A stretch of 64,000 nucleotides of DNA from Hormiphora californensis (taxonomy: Eukaryota; Ctenophora; Tentaculata; Cydippida; Pleurobrachiidae), in contig CM035362.1 in the NCBI GenBank assembly GCA_020137815.1, positions 2,874,391 to 2,938,390 of the forward strand. The letters run 5' to 3'. Under the pieces are notes generated by a model. That model did no database searches. It was given only the letters and a program-made list of their open reading frames with translations, and had not been told where the DNA came from. A program made the position numbers and the translations under genes. Below are positions 1 through 11,382 of the stretch, one piece after another. Every line of letters starts with the position of its first letter. Position 1 is the first letter of the stretch.

Positions 1-18
1 NNNNNNNNNNNNNNNNNN
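1..18. other. assembly gap (N run)
   Basis: These are undetermined bases at the window edge. The sequence that follows is low quality, so the gap probably marks the end of a poorly supported contig. Confidence 0.99.
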
Positions 19-1740
19 CCCGTCCTGCTGACTCTATTTTTCCCACAGAGAATATCGTTATTTTCGAAGTTTTTTTTTTGAAGGTACATCGCCTTTACTA
101 AGCTCTGACCTAAAAAAAAATGTTGTTTTTGCCATTAAAGGAAATAGATAAAGTGTAAATTGTTGTGACACTATCAAAACAAAAATTGTGGGGAGAGAAA
201 AGTACTGTAACTAAAAAGGAGCAGGTCTCTCGCCCCCTTAAAATTTGGGGTCCCGGGGAACCAAAAACCGCCGGAATCGGGAAAAAAATACTGGAATACT
301 GGTCCCCTGTTTGGGCTGGAACCAGTCACTGACCTAAAAAGGTTTTTTTGGGTTTTTTACTCGGTCGGTTCCTCGGCTACTGCACAACCAGTTTTCATTT
401 CTGCACTGCCGCCCACCCCGGGATGAATTTTAAAAGGAACGGGGTGCCCCGTGTCCCGGGCGATCCAATCATTTAGAGTATCTTTTCGGGGGGTATGTAA
501 AAGTTATAATAGGTATTGAATAGAAATAATTGGAAAAAAAATCCGGAAAAAAAAATAAAATTTAATACGTGGGCCCCCGTTTATTTAACGTACAAAACCC
601 TTTCCCCCCGAATGCTTAAATGGGGGTCCGACGGGTTTTTAATTGTTTTTTAAACGAAAACCTTTTGCAAATCACTTCACGTTGACCACGTAAAAATTGT
701 AACGATTTGGGGGGATTTGAGGTGTCAGTGTCAGGTTGTTCTTCACCTTGCTTGATGAAGTACGTCACCAAGTTCCCAAAAACGCCTTCCCCGGCTCGCC
801 ACCGGGGCAAGGACGCCCGGGAAAATGGATTACAGTGGGGGCCCCGTGCGAGAAAGGAGAATTAGGAGGGTAAAAAAACCCGGGAGGGATATCATCGCCA
901 TACACTTGTATTAGAAAGAGGATGTTATTATCCTCGCTAAAAAAAAAAAAAGGGGAACGAAGATAGTACCAAAAGAGTCCAAAAGTATTCTAAGAGGTAG
1001 AGACGTTCTAGAGGGTATTTTTGTTCAGGGTTATTTTTTAAAAAAGAAGTTTGCTTTTTATGCAATTGGGGTTCATGAAAATTTTCAAAAAAATTCAACC
1101 ACCCCCCCCCCCCACGATAACAAAAAAGGGCTTTCTTTTGGGGGGTGATTGTTTTTTCTTATGAATCTCTTTTAATCTCCCGGGGCATAGGGGCATTTTT
1201 AAACTATAGCTAGGGGGGGGGTTTTGAAATACGGGGGAAAAAGGGGGGGAGAAGGGACATCAACGACGTTGCGTGTGTCGTTGCATTCTTATAAATCTCT
1301 TTTAAACCCCTCTCAAGAGTTTGGTTTAGTGGGGGTTGGTCACCCCCCGGCGGTGGGTATGTGGGGTTTAAAAGGGGAGGTTCCGCTGAAAGGGGGGCTT
1401 ATTTTGAGATTCAAAAACCCAAAGATCACACCACAGGGAAAGAAAAGAAGGGGAAAAAAATAGACAAAAGCAAAGAATTAGACCAAAGGGGGAAAATGGC
1501 CCAAAAGGGGGGGGCAGGTGTCCAATAAGGAAAAAAACTGTAACTTTCTAAGGTGTTAAAAGGGGGTGCAGATAATGGTTTTTGAAAGTGGCGAAAGTGG
1601 AAGGGAGTCCAAATTTTTGGGGCCGTGCAAAAACTGGTTTACAAGGGTTTTTAAAACCTGAAGGGATGTATTTACAATTAATTAGTTAACCAATTTAATT
1701 GTTAAATATTTCAAAATTAATTGGATTATTTTATAATTAA
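19..1740 (-). pseudogene. corrupted inverted copy of the lectin-like gene region at 13.2-14.8 kb
   Basis: Read on the minus strand, this stretch follows 13,240-14,840 in order, but with many indels, long G/C/A/T homopolymers and stops. Recognisable parts are lectin exon 3 (about 20-110), exon 2 (about 415-475), exon 1 (about 610-850, still showing the GNLVTYF peptide), and the MITE of 13,250-13,566 (about 1,200-1,440). The error style (homopolymer growth, lost bases) looks like unpolished long-read sequence rather than natural decay. No functional gene should be called here. Confidence 0.8.
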
Positions 1741-3126
1741 AATTAAGCCAAAAACTAATTGAAATTAGTTGGCGGGAAGGGGGTTGACCCATTACACTTT
1801 TGCTACTGCGGGATACCCCGAACTCTCATTCTATCCCTCGGTTTATCTCAACCCTTTATTTTGGGGGTAATTATTCCTGTTGTTAGGCTCGACCTGGAGG
1901 GGGAGCAGAGCGGAGAGGGGGGGGGGCCCCGGAACCGGCCCCGGGTGTTTGGCCCCGGGCCGGGCCGTCGGGGGCCTCTCCTCTTTTCTGGCCCTTCCTT
2001 AATCCTTTCCTCTCTTTCCCCTTTCTCCCCCTCGCTTCTCCTCTGCCCCCCAACACACTCGCTTTCACACTATCCCTTATATTCACCTCTTTTTCCCCCG
2101 ATCCCGGCAGCAGGCAAAGGTGTAAGTGGGTCACCTTTCCCGCCAACTAATTTCAATTAGTTTTTGGCTTAATTTAGGTCCATTTTTGGTTTCTAATCGC
2201 AGCATGACATTATTTCATAATGTAATATTGTCGAAATGATGCGCTATATGAGAAACGAGACGGATTTCTGTGAAAATCGTATTTTAGACGTCATAATGAC
2301 GTCATTTGACGTAATTAGTGACGTCGTAACGACGTAATTGCATCACGATATATTTTGAATCAATACCCCAAAGGAGCTTGTAAAGTTTCATTGGCCACAG
2401 TGGTCAGGAAAGGGAGTTTTTGCTCGAAAAACGTTCAATTTGCTGAATTTTTCGTCAAATTTTTGACTTCCGACGCGATTTAAGGGCTCAAAATGATAAG
2501 CTACGAAAATTCGCAATATAGTATCTGAAAGTTCAGACGATTTGCCGGTAACGATTTTTCGTCAAATCAGAAATCGGAACACGTCTTCAGGGTGCTAGAG
2601 GCGTTTGAAAAAAGGTAATGGGTCTCGCGCAATGACGTCACTCGTGACGTCATTGCGCGCGTCATAGGTAAGATGGAGAGTCACCACCCAGATGGGTACA
2701 TGCACGAGACAATTATCTGTCGAATGCCGCTTGGTTTAAGGTCGTACGATGCCTGGTTCGTCTCAAACTGGGACCAAACGGAAGGTAACAAAGCGTCTAT
2801 ACATCTATATATATATATATGTATCAACCTAGTTATCCCCACACTGAATTTTCTGTTTTGGGGGTGGTGTTATAACTTTTGAACAAAAAGAGCTAGCCAC
2901 TTGAAATTTTTACCATCGATAGAGGTCTACAAGAAGCTTCTAAGTACAAAATTTCAGCTTCCTAGCTCTTCCGGTTCGGGAGTTATGGCATGTCAAAAAG
3001 TGCCAAAATGGGCTAAAAGTATGAAATAACTATATATACGCTGTGAGCAAGCGGGCCGTTTTTGGGGGAAATTTTTTTCGGGGGATGGATGGGGTCACCT
3101 TTGCGCTTGCCAGCGCAGTGATTACA
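1741..3126. mobile_element. foldback element family E, copy 1 (degraded left end)
   Basis: It starts with a stem whose arms carry CTAATTGAAATTAG (1,741-1,775 pairing with 2,137-2,172). It ends with the hairpin GCGCTTGCCAGCGC followed by AGTGAT at about 3,103-3,123. Both termini and the internal motif GAAAATTCGCAATATAG recur at 49.7-50.8 kb and 51.7-55.5 kb. The body holds clustered TGACGTCA motifs (2,290-2,335 and 2,633-2,657) and no credible coding region. The superfamily is unclear. Confidence 0.55.
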
Positions 3127-4800
3127 TCAATTAACTAAAAATTAACGTTATTTCGATATATAAGCATACATCCCGCATATTTAGGTGCCGGCAGGCACCT
3201 CCGACCCGAAGAAAACAGAAAAAACGAAAAAAAAAAATTTTGCCCCTGCACCAAATCCAAAAAGCCGGCCCTATATATACAAACGTAGGTCTTTTTTTCG
3301 GGGGGGGGGGGGGGGGCAAATTTCAGGCAGCGATTGTGGCCACATTTTTTGAGATATCGACCTGAAATTTTGTAGGCGTGTTCTAGTAGTATAACTACGT
3401 GTCATAACGTGGCCGGATTTTTGATTTTTTGCCTAATTAATTAATTATAGGTAATTAAAAAGTAGCCCCTGCACCGTGCCCCTGAGCATGGGGTGTTCGG
3501 TCCCCTGGGCATTGCCCCTGAGCCGAAATTATCTCCCGATCTGCTTGAAATATCGACTTGAAACTTTGTAGGAATGCTCTTCAAGCATAAAAAATGATCT
3601 ACAAAAAGTTAGAATAGTCAAAATTAAGTAATCAATGAGTTATAGGCATGCAAAAATGGACATTTCTGGTGCCCCTGAATTTTGCCCCCGAGCATTTGAA
3701 AAAACTGCCCCTGGGCAATTTTAAAATTCAAATTGTGGCCACACTGTTTGACATATCGATCTAAAACTTTGTAGGCATGTTCTAGTGGTATAACTAAGAG
3801 TCACCACGGAGCCTGATTTTTGATTTTTTACTTAATTAATTAATTATAAGCAATTAAAATTTTAAAATTGCCCCCGCACTAACAAAAGTGGCCCAGGGGC
3901 ACCTGAGTCGCAATTATCTCCCGATCTGCTTGAAATATCGACTTGAAACTTTGTAGGAATGCTCTTCAAGCATATAGAAAGGTCTACAAAAGGTGGGAAT
4001 ATTCAAAATTAAGTAATCAATGAGTTATAAGCAATTAAAAAATGGACATTTTTATGGTGCCCCTGAGCATTGCCCCTGAGCATTTGAAAATATTTTCCGT
4101 TCTGCTATAAATATCGACTTGAAACTTTGTAGGAATGCTCTTCAAGCATATAGAAAGGTCTACAAAAAGTGGGAATATTCAAAATTAACTATCCAATTAA
4201 TTATAAGCAATTAAAAAAATGTGCAGTGGCAGTGCAGGGGCAAAAAAATAAAGCATATATATGGCGGGAAAATATTTTGGCGGGAAACCGAAAAAGCCCA
4301 ATAAGCCAAGAACGGGGTGGGGCCAAGGTCTGGCCCACTAGCTTTTGATCACCTCATCGAGCCCGATCGAACGCGACCAATGTCGACCTCCCACGACGAC
4401 CTAAACCCCTAATCCCACGTGGTGCCAGCCAACCGCCAGCCAAACGGAAAAATCTAGTGATCCTCTATCAGCTGGTATCAAAATCTAAGCTCTAAGTGAC
4501 CAGGAACTGGCATTATTAGTGCTAATTGGCGATAACGTCATAAATCACATAATTACGACTAATTAGTGAACCGGGGGTGGTAGAGACCTGTGGGATGGTA
4601 CTTTGGACTTTTTATAGAGTCCCTAATCATATCAGAAAGTCAAATTTAAAATTCCAGACCCAACTTCCCACAACCGACCCTACTATAATAAACAGGCCGC
4701 CTCGCATCAAAAAATATTTTAACAGCCTGAAGGTTGCTGTTTCGACGAATCTCCCAACTTCGGGTCGGACGAGGGGAAGCTTGCCTTTTGCGATCATATA
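3127..4800. repeat. diverged repeat units, no gene seen
   Basis: A unit containing the phrase ATCGACTTGAAACTTTGTAG, with CCCCTGAGCAT strings, recurs about every 200-380 bp (3,531, 3,914, 4,100). It looks like a decayed tandem or composite repeat within the insertion that is missing from the other palindrome arm. I see no conserved reading frame. Confidence 0.45.
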
Positions 4801-4980
4801 TATAACGTTATATCGATAAATAAGCATGTATGTGGATAATTAATTATCCACTAATTATTGTAGGTGAAAACTATTTGGAGTATTCAGACTACTATGATTT
4901 CTCCTCGTCCTATCCTGACTACGAAATGGTAGAAAAAGATGACGTTAACCCGGAATCAAAATCGGGATCTCTACAGGTAA

Positions 4981-5650
4981 TATATGAGGCATAAACTCTG
5001 GCCACTGGCACGTTATTTCAGATACCTTTCTCCCAGCGTGCCGCTGGGAGAAGGTAGCTGTAGTTTATCCGCCAGTGGCGGATAAACTGGTTTAAATCAC
5101 GACGACGATCCTGAGGTGTAGCCGAGGGAGAGGCGGAGGGGTTTAAACCAATAACGTGCCATTGGTCAGAGTTTATGGGTTCTATACCCTGCTTTAGTTG
5201 TTTGTTTCAAGTATTACACACTAACAAGAGAGAGAACACTAATCAAAACACACAAAGAGAACTGAGAAACAGTCAAAAACATCTCTCAATTGAGTGTATA
5301 TTGTTTGGTAACAGTTACTAAGGAGAGAGAGAAAGAAATAACAAGATATGGGGCATGCCAGACATAACACAGAGGAATTGAGATAGTGAAACAAAAGGGG
5401 AGATAAAGAGAGAGAAATTGACGGAATGTGTTGTTTCTTTCTCTCCAATGCAGTGTGTAACTCTTGCAAACAGTGTTCCCTCTGTATTTCAGTAAGAACT
5501 GATCATTTACACACACTTTGAATGTAACATAGGAGTTAATAATAAACAGCCAGCCAGTGGGAAATAATCTGCCGCTGGACTGGCTGTATATTGAGAGCGC
5601 GCCAGTGGGACTTCTCGCCGCTGGCGGGTTATTTAAGTTAGCAGGGTATA
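4981..5650. mobile_element. insertion in ZNF622 intron 7, left copy only
   Basis: The other arm has an uninterrupted GGTAATATAAGT at the matching site (about 12,805-12,820). Here about 665 bp lie between GGTAATAT and TATAAGT. The insertion contains an inner inverted repeat (CATAAACTCTGGCCA at 4,990 pairs with the end near 5,177) and outer TACCCTGCT / AGCAGGGTA ends, so it is probably a nested pair of non-autonomous DNA elements. Confidence 0.6.
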
Positions 5651-5719
5651 TAAGTTTGTAAATTGTAACGAATATATTGTCATTGTTTTTCGAGTTAAAC
5701 GTTATTCGGAAAGCTAATA

Positions 5720-6569
5720 CAGTCGGACCCCGATTTAACGGCCCCCGATTTAGCGGCACCCCGATTTAACGGCAGGATAAATTTCCCCCAAAAAATTTTT
5801 GAAATTTTTTTTGAAAAATTTTCAAAGGTGTATCAACCACGTCCGAATCGTTTTTCGAATCGGTGCATCTTATTGCATGTCTTACCGGTAATTAGACGGT
5901 TCGAAACGAACAGATATGTGACCCCCATGAGGCCCATCGAATCACAATTTTGACGTTTGTTAAACTGGCCCCATGGGGATCACGTGTCGGTTTGTTTTGA
6001 ACCGTCTAATTAGCGACAGGACGTGCGATAAGATGCACTGATTCGAAACACGATTCGGACGTGGTTGATATACCTTTGAAAAATTTTCATAAATATTTTT
6101 GCAAAATTTTACAGATTGATTGTCAATGCTTTGATCAATGCTCCCCATGAATTTGCAGAGAAAAATATATTTTTAAATTCGAATTCTTCCTCACCCCGCT
6201 TAAAGTGCCCCGATTCGGCATGGTATCACATATCGGTTCGTTTCGAACCGTCTAATTAGCAGCAAGACATGCGATAAGATGCACTGATTCAATAAACGAT
6301 TCGGACGTGGTTGATGTTATAGTACCTTAGAAGGTTTTTATAACTTTTTTTGAATTTAAAAAAAAAGTTATTTTCTTTTTCTAATCAGAAATGATCATGT
6401 AATCAATACATGGACATGGCATTTAACACTTAGATGTGTTTTAGTATAACATTTTGGACAAAAATAGAGTTTTATGGGCCAAATATGCTCTACCCCGATT
6501 TAACGGACACCCCGATTTAACGGACAAAACCCTTTCCCCCGAGGGTGCCGTTAAATCGGGGTCCGACTG
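5720..6569. mobile_element. pogo/Tigger-like MITE with TA duplication and known empty site
   Basis: The ends are CAGTCGGACCCCGATTTAA and its inverse, flanked by TA on both sides (5,718-5,719 and 6,570-6,571). The other arm reads AAGCTAATACCACAAG with a single TA, which is a perfect empty site. It is 850 bp long with no transposase reading frame. The TA duplication and terminal sequence place it near the Tc1/mariner-pogo group; that placement rests on general knowledge of the family. Confidence 0.85.
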
Positions 6570-7017
6570 TACCACAAGTATGCTGCCTGAAGCATGCATT
6601 TTCACATTGGAATCCACTAATTAATTAATTGCGTAATTTATTAATCACCATTACCACCAGAACTAACCATAATTACCACTGATATAGGTCGATGAAGATC
6701 TTTGTCTGGTGCTACCGACCGGAGCCAGAGTTGGTCATCGTAGCATGAAGATATACTTTAAACAAAATCTCTCACTTGTGGAGAGGACTAGTAGGAACAG
6801 ATCTGCCCGAATTCAACTGCTAAGGTGAGTTAGGCGCAGGCAATAATATTGCTACTTTGTCAAACTTATATTATGTGGATATAAAGGGCAGCGAAGTGAA
6901 CAGATCCGTCCGAATTCAACTGCTAAGGTGAGTTAGGCAGGAGGGAGTTGGAAGATTTTAAAAAGCGATAGGATTTCTACTTTGTCAAACTTATATTATG
7001 TGGATATAAAGGGCAGC

Positions 7018-7680
7018 GAAGTGAATTGTGGGGAGCTAGCGGAAAACAAGGTGTTAGAGAACTGAAACAAGTTCAATGTTAACTCATTCAATAGAGAACT
7101 TGGAGCTTCTATTATTAGACAGACTGGTGGGGAAAGAGCGTTTCGATCTTAGGAGAGACTAGTTAGAGGAAGAGCTTTTTTCCATCGTGGTGACAACACA
7201 TCTAACAACTAACATCCTGATGACTCGTTATGTGATTAAAGGAGGAAACTGAGAAGGTTGTCCACCCATTATAGAAGAGAAGATAAATAAGAAAAGAAAT
7301 AGGGACACAACTCTCTAATTTACAATTACTATCCCTTACAAAACTTACAAAGCTTTTTCCATCGGTATGACAACACAGCTAACAACTAACATGTCTTCTG
7401 ATGACTCGTTATGTGATTAAAGGAGGAAACTGGACAACCTTCTCAGTTTCCTCCTTTAATCACATAACGAGTTATCAGGAGACATGTTAGTTGTTAGCTG
7501 TGTTGTCATACTGATGGAAAAAGCTTCTCCCCCACGTACCAGTCTGTCTAATGATCGAAGTAATTGTAAATTAGTGTCCACTTGGAGCTTCGATCATTAG
7601 ACAGACTGGTACGTGGGGGAGAAGCTAACACTTGATACTAATTTACAATTACATACTATCCCTAACACTTGATACTAATT
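7018..7680. repeat. stacked hairpin repeats in ZNF622 intron 8, left copy
   Basis: Several direct and inverted pieces of the same hairpin seen at 12,022-12,328 occur here: TTCCATCG...TGACAACACA, GATTAAAGGAGGAAACTG, and CTTGGAGCTTC...TAGACAGACTGG. The arm at 7,368-7,437 pairs with 7,438-7,525. The 33-bp tandem array of the other arm is reduced to about two units here. Confidence 0.6.
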
Positions 7681-8014
7681 TACAGGGATTACCGAGCCAT
7701 CGGGTGGCATGGAGGTGAGGCGGGACGAGTGGCGCTCAAGGCAGAGAAGCGAGAACAAATGAGGGCGAAGAAGGAGAATTTGAGGCTGAACATTAAGGCA
7801 AACAAGTTCCAAACCTACTTCCGACCTCAAGTGATCTTCTAGATTTCCATGATCTTTGTTTTCGTTTTAAAAAGTTTTACGGTTTTAGAAATCGATTGTG
7901 GTTTTTCTTGTGGCGAGACAAAATAGAATGTTGACCTCAAGGTCGAAAGAGACAGAAACAGATTTCCAAAGAACACTTTGTAACCAAATCCCATTAGCTA
8001 ACAGTAGTTAGAAC

Positions 8015-8440
8015 ATGGTTGGAGAGAGAAGGGAAGGGAGGAAACGATCCATGAGTCCTGAACGTCGCCCTCGGTAAAGTATTTTGTAAAGATCAACTTG
8101 AACTAGAATGAGAATTCGATAACATTTTATACCCCCTGTTTTAATGAAAATATAACAAACTCAACAAAAATATATGCTTTTTATGTCTTGAAAACTGAAA
8201 ATATATCCTGAGTTGGATAACAAATATCACCAATAACCTCACTTCTTATCTCAGCGGTGGAGATCGTGAAATGGACCGAAACAGGGACCGGGAACCCGAC
8301 CGAAAGACCGGGGGACCCGACCGAAACTAGTAGACGCGGGAACCCGACCGCATGAGACGACCAGAGATAGGGACAGGGGAAAGAGACCACGTGGTGATCG
8401 AGATCGAAACCGTGATTAAAAAAATAGGGGAAAAAAACCA
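8015..8440 (+). pseudogene. inverted copy of the first exons of the Arg-Asp-rich gene
   Basis: Exon A (8,015-8,073) begins with the same ATG and ends at the same CTCG|GTAAAG donor as 11,152-11,210. Exon B starts at 8,255 after CTCAG and decays into frameshifts after about 8,330. Beyond about 8,440 the sequence is unreadable. Confidence 0.65.
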
Positions 8441-10350
8441 AGGAGAGGGGAAAACGGGAGGCAGTTAAGGGTATTTTAAAAAGGTGTTTATTAGGGGGAA
8501 AGAGGAAAGGAGGGAGAAGGGGGGGAAAGGAGAAAGAGAGAGAGAGAAGGAAAGAGAAAAGCTGACTTGTTAGAAAGGATGGAGAGTGGAAGGTCGGAGA
8601 GAGGTGTGTGTGGAACTCACTACCACTAATGTGGGGGGGGAGGACCTTGTGGAGGGCGCCCATTACGCTTTTTCCAAAAGGTTCCCTCCCCCCCAGGGGG
8701 AGAAGGGGAGGGGAGGAATAGGGCTTATAATGAGTATAAGTTTCAAATTTTTTCTAAAACTCCGTAAGTGGATTGGTGAAAATAAAACTTTTTGTTTTCC
8801 TTTTTAAAAAGGGAGAACGAATTGGGCTATAAAAAAAAGGGAAAAAAAAACGCTTATTTTTTTTAACCTTATTTTTTTCCCGGGAAAATTTAATTTTTTT
8901 TTTTTTTAAAGAATTGGGAAAAAAAAGGGGAAAAAAACCCCAAAATTCTACCATATTAAGGGAAAAAACCCCAAAAAAACCCCTTGTTTTCGGAAAATTG
9001 ACCAAAATTTTTTGGTTTAAAAGGTAAAAAACCATAAAAAAATTGTTTAAAATTGATAAAAAAATAAAAAAAATTTTTTTGTTCCCATATCCCTTTTTTT
9101 CCCTTATCATAAGAAGGAAAATTTTAAAAAAGGAAACAAAAAAAAAAAACAAAAAGAATATTTTTTGGCCAATTTTAATTTTGGTTGAAAAAACAAAGCG
9201 GTAATTTCTGGGGCCCCCCTTTTTTTTTTGTTTAAAAACCCCCCCCCCGGGGGGGGGGTTTTTTTTTTTTTAAAAAATTTTTTTTTGGGGGGGGGGGGGG
9301 TGTTTTTTCGTTTGGGTTTTTTTTCCCCCCTTTTGGGTTTCCCTTTTTTTTTTTTTTTGGGGGCCTGAAGGTGAATGGGATACCAAAATCAAGGTTGGAA
9401 GGATTTAAATATTATAAACAGGAACCGACCGCACAAAAAACCAACAAGACTCTTTATTAGGTTACGTGACGGGTTATCACCCAAATAGGGCCCATATTTC
9501 TATTCGTCTGTTCCTTCTACTCACGTCTCATAAACAATTTTAAAAACTCTCCCCTTTTTTCCCTCGCTCTTCATCGGCGGGGCCTTTTTCTGGTCTTAAA
9601 CCCGGGGGAAATAATAAAAATAAGGGTAAAACAATACTACATTAGTATTTTAACTAATAAAATCTTTTCGGATTTTTCAAAAATTTGATGCACTTCAAAA
9701 AACGTTCTTCTGAAGAGTGTGAAAAATTTATCTTTCTAAAATTCTGAAAATGAGTTCAAGCAAATTAAAAAGGGGGAAAAAAAATCAAAAAAAATCGAAA
9801 AAAAATTAGGTTTTTTGGTAGCTTAGGGGTTTTTATGCTCCAGCATGTCTCTCTGGAGGCCCCCTGGTTAAATTTCCCCCCGGAAAAAACCAAAAAGTTT
9901 TTTCGATTTTTTTCCCCCTATTTTTAATTCTTGCTCTGAACTCATTTAAAAATACTAATTAATCCTCCTTCCCCCGATTTCTGCCCGGTAGTGTGAGACC
10001 CCCCTTTAACTGTTGTACGAGGCGTGTTTGTGTTATACCAAAGAAATTCAAAATATTTTCCCTTTATTTCTTTTCCGGGTTGTTGTAGAAAAAACCAGAC
10101 TAATTTTGGCATCACATGTGATCACTCAGTGTTTCCCTCCCGTTTTTTTTTTCCTTTTTTCTCTTTTTCCCCGCTTGGGTCGTTTTTTCCTTATCAAAAT
10201 TTTGCGTTTCTTTTGGGCTTTTTTCCTTTTCCTTTCCCCCCGCTTTTTTTTTTTTTTGCCCAACCTCCCTCAGGAAAGGCTGGGGAGAGAGAAAAATAAA
10301 ATCAAGACTGTTTTCTAGATAAAGGGATAAAAATATGGAAAATAATTAAA
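8440..10350. other. low-quality centre of the palindrome, no feature assignable
   Basis: Dominated by homopolymer runs of 6-18 bases (for example 9,230-9,360), with base composition unlike the flanks. A damaged hAT-type MITE copy can still be seen at about 9,419-9,520 (CAGGAACCGACCG followed by a broken GGTCACGTGAC core). Missing exons of the Arg-Asp-rich gene may be hidden or lost here. Confidence 0.7.
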
Positions 10351-10436
10351 GGAATATTTATCATTGTACCTGTACAGTGTCTAGTTGTCGATGTATAACA
10401 GATTTTACGTGGTTAGAAAATAAAAGAAATGCTCAC

Positions 10437-11210
10437 CTCTCGTTTAGGTTTCACCTCATCTACCTCTTCTTCCACTGCAGGGCCGGGCTTATGCTGAAAC
10501 ACACAAAACAAACATTTAAATTTACAAACGTGACCGTATTACTGAACATTTTCAAGTGTGACTGTAACATATATTTTGTCCATTTATTTTGTTCAGTTAT
10601 AAAATTGGGGAACGCCCCTTAGATATTCACCCCCCCCCCCTATTCCCCCTATATTCCCCCTATATTCACCTGTTGAGAATGTTCACCTCGAGAATCTGAC
10701 GGCCTATCCGATCTCTCCCTATCTCTGTCTCTATCCCTGTAATCCCTATCACGATCTCTATCTCGATCTCTGTCTCTATCTCGATCACGGTCCCTCTCTC
10801 TATCTCGCTCCCTATCCCTATCACGGTCTCGATCTCGATCACCACGTCGGTCTCTTTCCCTGTCTCTGTCTCTGTCTCCTCTGCGGTCGGGTTCCCGGTC
10901 CCTGGTTCGGTCGGGTTCCCGGTCCCTGTTTCGGTCGGGTTCCCGGTCCCTGTTTCGGTCCATTTCACGATCTCCACCGCTGAGATAAGAAATGAGGTTA
11001 TTGGTGATATTTTTTACCCAACTCAGGATATTTTCAGTTTTCAAGACATAAAAAGCATATTTTTGTTGAGTTTGTTATATTTTCATTAAAACAGGGGGTA
11101 TAAAATCGAATTCTCATTCTAGTTCAAGTTGATCTTTACAAAATACTTTACCGAGGGCGACGTTCAGGACTCATGGATCGTTTCCTCCCTTCTCTTCTCT
11201 CTCCAACCAT
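10437..11210 (-). CDS. 5' part of an Arg-Asp/Arg-Glu-rich protein, probably splicing-related
   Basis: Three exons join in frame: 11,152-11,210 (ATG; MVGERREGRKRSMSPERR), 10,670-10,979 (about 100 residues of RD/RE/DR dipeptides, donor after HSQQ), and 10,437-10,493 (HKPGPAVEEEVDEVKPKRE, donor GTGAGC). The gene then runs into the corrupted palindrome centre, so its 3' part is missing. RD/RE-rich N-termini followed by an acidic, Lys-rich stretch occur in several spliceosomal proteins. The arrangement resembles the N-terminus of the DEAD-box helicase DDX23/Prp28, but no helicase motif is present, so I do not name it. Its ATG lies 172 bp after the ZNF622 stop on the same strand. A good 3' splice-site sequence (CTACCTGTAG) sits 7 bases upstream of the ATG. 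Confidence 0.6.
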
Positions 11211-11382
11211 GTTCTAACTACAGGTAGCTAATGAGATTTGGTTACAAAGTGTTCCTTGGAAATCTTTTTCTGTCTCTTTCGACTTTGAGGTCAACATTCT
11301 ATTTTGTCTCGCCACAAGAAAAACCACATTTGATTTCTAAAACCGTAAAACTTTTTAAAACGAAAACAAAGATCATGGAAAT

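Larger units (their letters stand above)
1552..7842 (+). pseudogene. ZNF622: second (inverted) copy of ZNF622 exons 6-9
   Basis: This is a plus-strand copy of the ZNF622 3' half that mirrors the minus-strand gene at 11.4-13.2 kb. Exon 6 (about 1,552-1,660) is frameshifted. Exon 7 (4,864-4,976), exon 8 (6,688-6,824) and exon 9 (7,686-7,842, ending TAG) are intact and have the same lengths (113, 137 and 157 bp) and splice phases as the other copy. The introns differ. A large insertion (about 1.7-4.8 kb) and two further insertions (4,981-5,650 and 5,720-6,569) are absent from the other arm. A 38-bp piece spanning the exon 8 donor is duplicated at 6,901-6,938. It is either the alternative haplotype joined head-to-head or a real inverted duplication. 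Confidence 0.75.

Noticed and set aside
1759-2160. 133-residue plus-strand frame and its minus-strand partner
   Set aside because: It lies inside the degraded stem-loop of a family E element with a GC-rich, homopolymer-laden core. No domain and no copy is conserved in frame.
10437-10493. Naming the Arg-Asp-rich gene DDX23/PRP28
   Set aside because: The low-complexity N-terminus is shared by many splicing proteins and no helicase exon is readable, so the resemblance is not enough for a symbol.
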